64,000 bases of DNA from Porites lobata (taxonomy: Eukaryota; Cnidaria; Anthozoa; Scleractinia; Poritidae), in the NCBI GenBank assembly GCA_942486035.1, contig CALNXK010000159.1, forward strand, positions 798,501-862,500, given 5' to 3'. Shown piece by piece: positions 57,345 through 64,000 of the stretch. Positions within the stretch are counted from its first letter, which is position 1. Each line of letters opens with the position of its first letter. The position numbers were made by a program, and so were the translations under genes. The notes under the pieces are model-generated. The model made no database searches and was not told where the DNA came from. It saw only the letters and a list, made by a program, of their open reading frames with translations.

Positions 57345-59255
57345 TAAGGTTAAAAATTCACAGGAAAATCTCTGTAAAAGAACATTACCTTAAAAAGTGT
57401 TTGTTTAAACTGTGATGCCCGAAACACACCTTCTTCAACTCATACCTTCAAGGTCTTAAGAGCTAACCAAAGCATGTTTTTATTAGGTACAAAGGGGACA
57501 CTAAAAAATACTTTCTACATACGTTTGAACACCGGTAATGAACATTTTGACATCTAAATTGGGGTTTAATAATTTATATTAATTTTAGTATCTGAACGTA
57601 ATGTCTGCAACATGGAATCACCCCTAAAGGAGCTTTGTCTTCTTAGATTTGATTAGCTTTTTGTAGTTTTTTTGGCGGGTTGTGTGATAGTTATGCCTTA
57701 TAGTTTCATCAAGAGGAAATTGCTATGTTAACTTTCTTGTTAGAGAGTTCCGTTAAAATCTTTCTCCAAGCGAAACACTCATTATTGAACCATCTTTCTT
57801 AATGTTTCTTTTTGTTGCTTTCTTCTGGCCTGTTTAGTTTCAGTGTAGATTGTCGATATCAGATATAACCCCCAAACTGAAAACAGACCATTGCCAAAAA
57901 ACAGATCTACCTGTCCTTCCCCTCTGCACAAACAATGCGCTGCCGCCCGCCTGACAAGCCTCCCTGATTACTTTGCGACGCGCGAAAGGACTTAAGGAAC
58001 CTGCGGCCTTGACCTCAACAGTTTGCCGTCTCCAACCAGCCAGTGGTCTACGAACGACAGCCCGTCAAAGTTGCAACTTCCCATTTGTCTCTCGTGGTAC
58101 AACTTGAGAGCATTTGTTCAACTTTCCTCAAAAAGATCATTCCATTACTTCTCACTACCTCTTCTCTCGACTGCCTATTGACATTGTCAGCAGAAATTTT
58201 GTGTTGTTGAAAATCTCAATAATGATAATGATAATGATAAATAAATAATATTTAATAAATCACTCCAATTATAGTTTAAAAACATTTCGGAGGTGGTCTT
58301 GTAGATGACGATGAGGCCAGCGTCTCTTGATGAAAAAACAATACATATAGCCAACATTTCAACTGAGTTTACTTCTTTAAATGGGTGGAAGAGGAGTCTG
58401 GAGTTTTGACACTTGAATTGACCTTACGTAATGTCCGCAACAAAAATTCAATGTCAATTTTCTTAGGAAAGTGCCAGTAGCGGATAATATTTTATAGCCT
58501 AATGATAGTGTAAGGCACAGATTATAATACACACATACTTTTATGTTAACTGTATGTTTTCTTAGATGTTAAAACTTTAAAATTTCCTTCCAAAAATTCC
58601 AAGATTCAAATTCTCTGTATTTCATGCCTTCTCACATTAGGCACATGGACAAGATGAACAAGATCTCAGTAATTTCAAACAGCCCATTGTCTCAGCTTTC
58701 TGTTGGTTAAGTTCCATTGTGCAAAATTTTATTTGAAAAAATTCAAAATGTCATTGTCTTGCATGGAATTGCCCTTCTGTTCATTAAAAGAAATAAAAGT
58801 GGTTTCCCATGAATTTTCACGCATTAAAAAAAAATTGTTATCCATGAGATTTGAAATCATAGGGCTTAAAACCAAATTTCACCTGTATATCCTTTACGAC
58901 TAAAGTGTTTCATGCGGCAAAAAGTAAATATATCGCGTTGCCATTTTATTTAAGGGTGCTGTCAACTAATCTGACTTGTGTCGAGGTGTTTGCTCAAAGC
59001 AACCGTACACAGAGCTGTACAGTTTTCTTCACCATGGTACGTATGAGAGGGTGCATTGATTTAATTATTGCTGTACTATCTTATTTCCTTCTTTCAGATT
59101 TCTTGTATATCATGTGAAATTGAGCCTCCATCACCTTTTGGAGCACCAGCCTTAACTTACTGTCACAGCGGATTGCATGCTTATCTGCTGTTGTGGTTCC
59201 ATTTTATCCTTGGTTTTTATTTTGGTACTCCTTTGTATTTTCCTTTCTACTTGAC
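57345..59255. other. Gene-less interval
   Basis: Further isolated copies of TAATGTC(T/C)GCAAC at about 57599 and 58429. No gene supported. Confidence 0.5.
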
Positions 59256-59498
59256 CAAGGGGACACAGATCACATAGTTCTACCAAATAATAGATCCCAT
59301 CTAAGCTGTCTGCTATATGCAGATGATTTAGTTTTGATGTCCCAGTCAGATCAAGGACTAGAAAATGCTCTCTCCATCCTTTCAGAGTATTGTGCACATT
59401 GGCTTTCATCGCTGAATCCAAAGAAGACTAAAATTATGATTTGCAAGAAGAAATATAGGAAGTTGACCCTTAATAAACATTGTTTTTCATATCAGTAG
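59256..59498 (+). pseudogene. LINE reverse transcriptase fragment
   Basis: The frame contains LSCLLYADDLVLMSQSDQGL and SLNPKKTKIMI, the active-site YADD box and following motif of non-LTR reverse transcriptases. It begins and ends abruptly. It is in opposite orientation to the LINE remnant at 56-57 kb and is probably a different insertion. Confidence 0.88.
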
Positions 59499-61858
59499 GC
59501 TCAACATAAGAAATTGTTGTTGTTTTGGTGGTATTTGGGTACATCTCTGATAATGAGCTTAGAACAAAGGAAAATTAAATTTATACCAAGGACAAAATTG
59601 AACCAATCACAGCCACATGAGGATTTGGGCTGGTACTCTCAAGAAATGTTAGGACCTCTCTAATTCTGTAGCAATTTATTGACCACAATTTGTGTTAGTC
59701 TTAGAACTAGGCATTTCCTTCAAGAATGTGTTTTCCTTGACAACGTAGAATATCTTGTGAGGATCTTTCAAAGGTGTCGCGCTCAAGAGGGTGACTTTGT
59801 GGTCAAGTTACCTTATGTTAACTTAATAATTACTTTTGTTGATCCTCTCACAGCTCACATCCACTTTAGCCTGGTTCAAATGAAGTTGATCAGATTGCTA
59901 TAGTCATTGCTGTTCTTGATGTTGGAAGTTACATGGGTGAGTGAGTATACAACCATGTTCATGACAGTACATTACAAGCAGGGGTCCCTAGGTTCATGGG
60001 GCTACCAACACAACAGTCCGCGTTCGCTCTTGACCTGCGGTAAAGAAATGACGGCCATTAGAAAATTTTAACTCCGTGAATAATTATCAAATCAACCCTT
60101 GACATTAATTGGTCATTTGGAGCCGTGTGTACGCAACATTTCAGGAAATTTATAATCAATTGGATTAGTTGTTATATGCTCGAAAAGTGTAGGAATTCAG
60201 TGTGTAGCTTCAGATTCAGGTCTTAGCAACTTTCATAGTTTAAATCTGTGTCAACAAATAAGCAAAATTCTCTCTTTTCTTCAGTTGCCACAGGGTTAGA
60301 TGCGACTGCCGCTGCCGCTGTTGTGAGTTGTGCTCTAGCTGTCAAGTGCATCGATCAAGGATGGATCAGGGATAAAGGGCGAAGTTGACAACCACCAAAA
60401 CAACAATGAGTATTATTTTTTAAGTACAATTTGTGATGTAATATGTCGTGAACTATGTGAAATTTTAGTGCAAATTTACATTTTATCTGTCTTTAAGTCA
60501 GACTGAATGACAAAAAATGATAATTTTAGTAGCTAAATCAGTTTTGGGAAAAAATATAATCTCCTCACTACTGAAAGGGTTTTTTTCCTCACAACATTTA
60601 CTTGAGATGTGACGAAATTAATTTGGAAATTATTTTAAGGATTCATTATAGCAGAAAAAAAATCTGACTGGTATTGCTTCACACTAGGTCAGCAGGAAAT
60701 TATATAATATTCTAATAGAACATAAATAAAGTAAATGATCATTTCACAGCTTCATGTTTAGACAAGTAACTACAGGAAAAATTGACATAGCCACAGTTGG
60801 CAACACTGATAAGAAAAGTGAATGATAACAAATGTGTTTCCCAAAATGTAATGTCTGCGACATTTTTCAGTTATGTCTGCTACGCAAACTTTTGTTTGTA
60901 GAATCATTGGAATAAGGTTGCGTGGAATTTGTTTTGGACAGTTGAAAAATTTAATTATTACCATGGTTTGAAGGCATTCCACGGCTTCTTCTGAATTTAT
61001 ATCATGCACTTGTTAGTCCTTATTTAAGGTCTCGGTAAAGGAAAACGAGGTGCCCAAAGGCTACAAAGGCAAGTTATATATCAAATTAAAGCTAAAAGAC
61101 TAAATTACCTTATGAAAGATTTTATTTCATCCAATTTCAAAAGGCGCTTAAGTTTTTTGCTCTCGAACTCAGAGGTATCGAGTTTACTGCTGAAGCTCCA
61201 GCCCTTTCGCGTCGTTAAATATTCACTTCCTTTTTATTGTATCTGATTGACAGATAAAAGACCTAAAAAAAGGGTGTGAGGAAATTTGCATATGTCTCGT
61301 ATTAGCGGAATTATTGCATTTCAAACTAAAAGTCGAATCTCGAGCGTGATTTACGCAAAAGAAACTGGCATAAAATGAGTTACAAAGGGAAATCGGAAAA
61401 TTCCTCACAGTCTTCCTTTACAGTCTTTTTTCTTTCAACAACCAAGCTATTTCTTGTATGACGTCCACGCTAAGACAGCTCCAAAAGTCCCTCAATAAGA
61501 AACTCAGCACAAAACATCACTATAAAACGCGATTATCTGCCAAGGAGTGTTTCTCTATTTCTCTACAACCTAGAAAATGAACCATTGTAATTTTAGTCTA
61601 TTTTTTCTAATAACAAAACCCCTATGCTTGAGTTTGTGTGAGGGGTTTTTCTTTTTTTGCTTTTCCGTTTTTCTTAATATGTAATTAAAAAACGCCTTTA
61701 TTTATAATGTTTGTTCTGCCTAGATTAGCACTATGGCTACTTGCAGGGCATAAAATGTTGTAAGCTTATGGATCTTAAATAAAATACATTGTTGTTGGTG
61801 ATCACGAAAAAGGTACCGTTTATTGTAACGGTAAACTCGTAGAAAGTGAAAAATTTCT
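59499..61858. other. Gene-less interval
   Basis: Holds the second copy of the TAATGTCTGC repeat (60815-60980) and otherwise no supported feature. Confidence 0.5.
60815..60980. repeat. Repeat with TAATGTCTGCGAC motif, copy 2
   Basis: Direct-orientation relative of 57171-57341, 3.6 kb apart. Shares GAATGATAA...TGTGTT, the TAATGTCTGC motif and CAGTTGAAAAAT. Confidence 0.7.
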
Positions 61859-61864
61859 GTGTAA

Positions 61865-62261
61865 CAGGGGCACCCAACGAGAATATAGTTCAAAACCACT
61901 TAAACATAGCATTGCTAAACGTGTTTTAGTATTTAAACGGTGGATATAGGCATATTTTTATCCCCTATAAATTTTCCATCTGTTTGGATTTCCTAGCTGA
62001 AAGTCTAGTGATCCGAAAATTTTAGGGATCAAAACTTACCTGTTTAAAAATTTCAGCCAGAAAAAAGCCTCCCGAAAATTCTAGGTGACCTTTTTAGGGT
62101 AAAAATCCGTTGAAAATGGGCAATTTTACCATTTTTTAGACGTTCGAAAATCCTAAGAGGCAGGCAAGCAAGAAATTTTACAACAAATGTTCCGAAAATT
62201 CTAGACCTCAAATCGTCTTCCGAACAGATATTTTTCCGAAAATTGTCGTTGGGTGCCCCTC
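61865..62261. mobile_element. CAGGGGCACCC-ended MITE (397 bp)
   Basis: The left end is CAGGGGCACCCAACGA, the right end TCGTTGGGTGCCCCTC. The 6-bp direct repeat GTGTAA is at 61859-61864 and 62262-62267. The inside has about five copies of a CCGAAAATTCTAG-like motif. Same end family as 18257-18667. Confidence 0.82.
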
Positions 62262-62267
62262 GTGTAA

Positions 62268-63674
62268 CTCGATGTAAAAGCAGTCTAGAAGTGTTGAGAC
62301 TACCAAGAATGTCTTCATTGCTTGAAAAATTTAAAAAGGGTATTTTCCGCGATGTTTACATTCTGCGGGTTCCGCACCCCCGTCACACCCCCCTCTTGAG
62401 CCAATCAAAGAGCGCTTTCTGCGACATGTACCGCGGACCAAATATCGCTGTCACTACAATATGGCTGCTAGCTTCCTGGTAATTTCTACTCTTTCAATTA
62501 TTGAAATCATGCTCCTGGAACGAAATGTAGACTCATTCACAGATTTGAATCAAGCCTTCTTTTGTGCGAGGAAGTTTTTGAACTGAATGAATGGAATCGG
62601 AACCGGAATTGATGCAATTCCCAATGGTAAGCGTTAACAAATGGCACTACATTGTATCACTTTAATAAGACGGTTATTGGCAGCTAGAGATCTAACTACC
62701 TTTACAATCATTGCTAACTTTTACACTGTCGAATTAATATTATACAGGAACATGTGCAGCCATTTTGAAACCGGTATTTTGTTCGTAGGGACCAGGTAAT
62801 GAAATTGACGCCCGTAAATTAATCCTTCCGGAATGATTTTCAAGCGGTATTCAGTCTGGAAGGGGTGAATACCACCCAGAAATAACCCTGACTATGACCT
62901 GAAACTAAAACTTTGATCTATGCGGGTTTTTTACGTGCATAAAACTTGTCCAACGCTGACCGCCAACATTATAGTTTCTCAGCCATGATTTCAAACGGGG
63001 AAAGATTTTATGGACCCCCAAAGATAAACCAACACAATGTTAATGTAAAACTTTGAGTGGAATTTATTACCTCATTTTCAGTATCTGACACTTGTTAACA
63101 GTGGTAAGGTAGGTGGAAGAAAATGAAATTTCCACAGAACAGCTGCTTTGTGCGAATCTCATAGATCATCTTAAGAACAATACAAGTATCTGCTAAATAA
63201 TGCAGCTCTGTGGCTTGTCAAAGGTGTATGTCCCTTGTAATAAACAAGAGACGCATATCGGAAGAACCTACATCGCCCAAAACTCCACTTTGAATTATTT
63301 ATTTTCTGATGAATTTGTAACTAGTCAACTTTCTATTTCACTGGGCCAAGTAAGATCACTCTAGTACTGTGACCAAAACAAAAGGCTTCTTATGATGCAT
63401 AGTAGATTAATGTACATACAGCAATCAAATTATTTTCTCAGAGTAAATGTGAGCCTTGCAGGTAAATGCACGTCAACTAAGCCACTGGAGAAAAGAAAAA
63501 CCCCCAAACCCTAGCCTCGAACATCAGGATTTAAAACAACTTTAATAAGGTGAGTGTGCTTATCATTTAGCTGCCCGGACCACATTCCTCAGGTGCATTT
63601 TGTGCAGTACAATTTGCAAACTTTGTTCCAAGTGCAAAACAACTCAAAATGTTCGAATGTTTAAAGTCTTAAAC
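62268..63674. other. Gene-less interval, probably 3' flank of the minus-strand gene
   Basis: No element with paired ends and no convincing frame were found. The 63.4-63.67 kb part may be 3' UTR of the gene at 63675-63950. Confidence 0.45.
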
Positions 63675-63950
63675 CTACTCTCTCTGCTCAAACACCTCTC
63701 GGTTAACTCTCTGCTCTTCAGGGTCCTCTGACTGAAAATACCATGCCCATTTGCTCTCGCTGTCCGGAATACACCTTTGACGCATGAAGATAAGAGCAGA
63801 AAGCTGGCTGTGGTGATCTTGGTGGTAACCAATAGCAGTGGCAAACTTGGACAAGTTACACCACACATCTCCCCATCCTCTCTCCAGCTGCAGGTGTTTC
63901 AACCGTGGACAGATCATGACGAGGAAGCCAACATTTGCCAAAATCGAAGT
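63675..63950 (-). CDS. Last coding exon of an unidentified minus-strand gene
   Basis: On the minus strand a good acceptor (pyrimidine-rich tract ending GCAG at 63954-63951) opens a frame in phase 0 that runs 91 residues to a TAG at 63677-63675. An in-frame stop at 63977-63975, just upstream of that acceptor, shows the exon cannot extend further. The translation has normal globular composition with aromatic and charged residues (LKHLQLERGWGDVW, HQDHHSQLSALIFMRQR, DSESKWAWYFQSEDPEEQ) and no repeats. I do not recognise the protein. The rest of the gene lies beyond the right edge. Confidence 0.55.
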   Translation of the reverse strand, partial: TSILANVGFLVMICPRLKHLQLERGWGDVWCNLSKFATAIGYHQDHHSQLSALIFMRQRCIPDSESKWAWYFQSEDPEEQRVNREVFEQRE

Positions 63951-64000
63951 CTGCTTTTGGAACAGCAGAGCAATTCACAGAATGTTCTGACAAGAACCTG

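Noticed and set aside
1..64000. CRISPR arrays, rRNA genes, bacterial operons
   Set aside because: No spaced direct repeats with unique spacers, no rRNA-like sequence, and the gene structure is clearly eukaryotic.

Overview
The window looks like nuclear DNA of an invertebrate animal, most likely an anthozoan cnidarian (stony-coral type). That is inferred from AT-rich, gene-poor sequence with GT-AG introns, dense young transposons (an ISL2EU element with a YqaJ nuclease plus a THAP transposase, a DIRS tyrosine-recombinase retrotransposon, Penelope-like and LINE fragments, many MITEs) and short TATA-driven genes. No bacterial, organellar, rRNA or CRISPR feature was seen.

Host genes. The main host content is a small family of leaderless, roughly 155-160 residue proteins on the + strand, each encoded by three coding exons. 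The exon pattern and sequence suggest a beta-trefoil of the IL-1/FGF type. Copy A is partial in the window (exons 2 and 3 at 4005-4138 and 8836-9033). Copy B (29414-32606) is intact as modelled. Copy C (39052-48998) can be read through only with a shifted splice acceptor. B and C lie in a tandem segmental duplication (about 27.1-32.9 kb and 34.3-49.25 kb) that includes the TATA box, a 5' non-coding exon, introns and the poly(A) region. A last exon of an unidentified minus-strand gene sits at 63675-63950.

Mobile DNA. 1-1008 is a minisatellite. A 598-bp mariner-type MITE is at 2312-2909. A TAA-flanked Harbinger-type element (4167-6524) starts 28 bp after exon 2 of copy A and carries a type I hammerhead ribozyme (5365-5415). 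An ISL2EU transposon (11875-16493) has 71-bp terminal inverted repeats and two convergent genes, a SAP/SWIM/YqaJ nuclease and a THAP-DDE transposase; one frameshift disables the first and one stop codon the second. A MULE-like element with about 125-bp TIRs and a 9-bp target duplication follows at 16603-17819. 18-27 kb holds only non-autonomous elements. Intron 2 of copy C contains a DIRS element (40923-45513), with split terminal repeats, an internal complementary region and gag, RT-RNase H and tyrosine recombinase ORFs, plus a 1.26-kb element with a MULE MITE nested in it. 49-63 kb holds retroelement debris (Penelope GIY-YIG end, LINE pieces), palindromes and a hAT-like MITE.

Reading it together: a young tandem pair of putative cytokine-like genes grew mainly by transposon insertion into introns. 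Empty sites between units B and C let several insertions be dated relative to the duplication.
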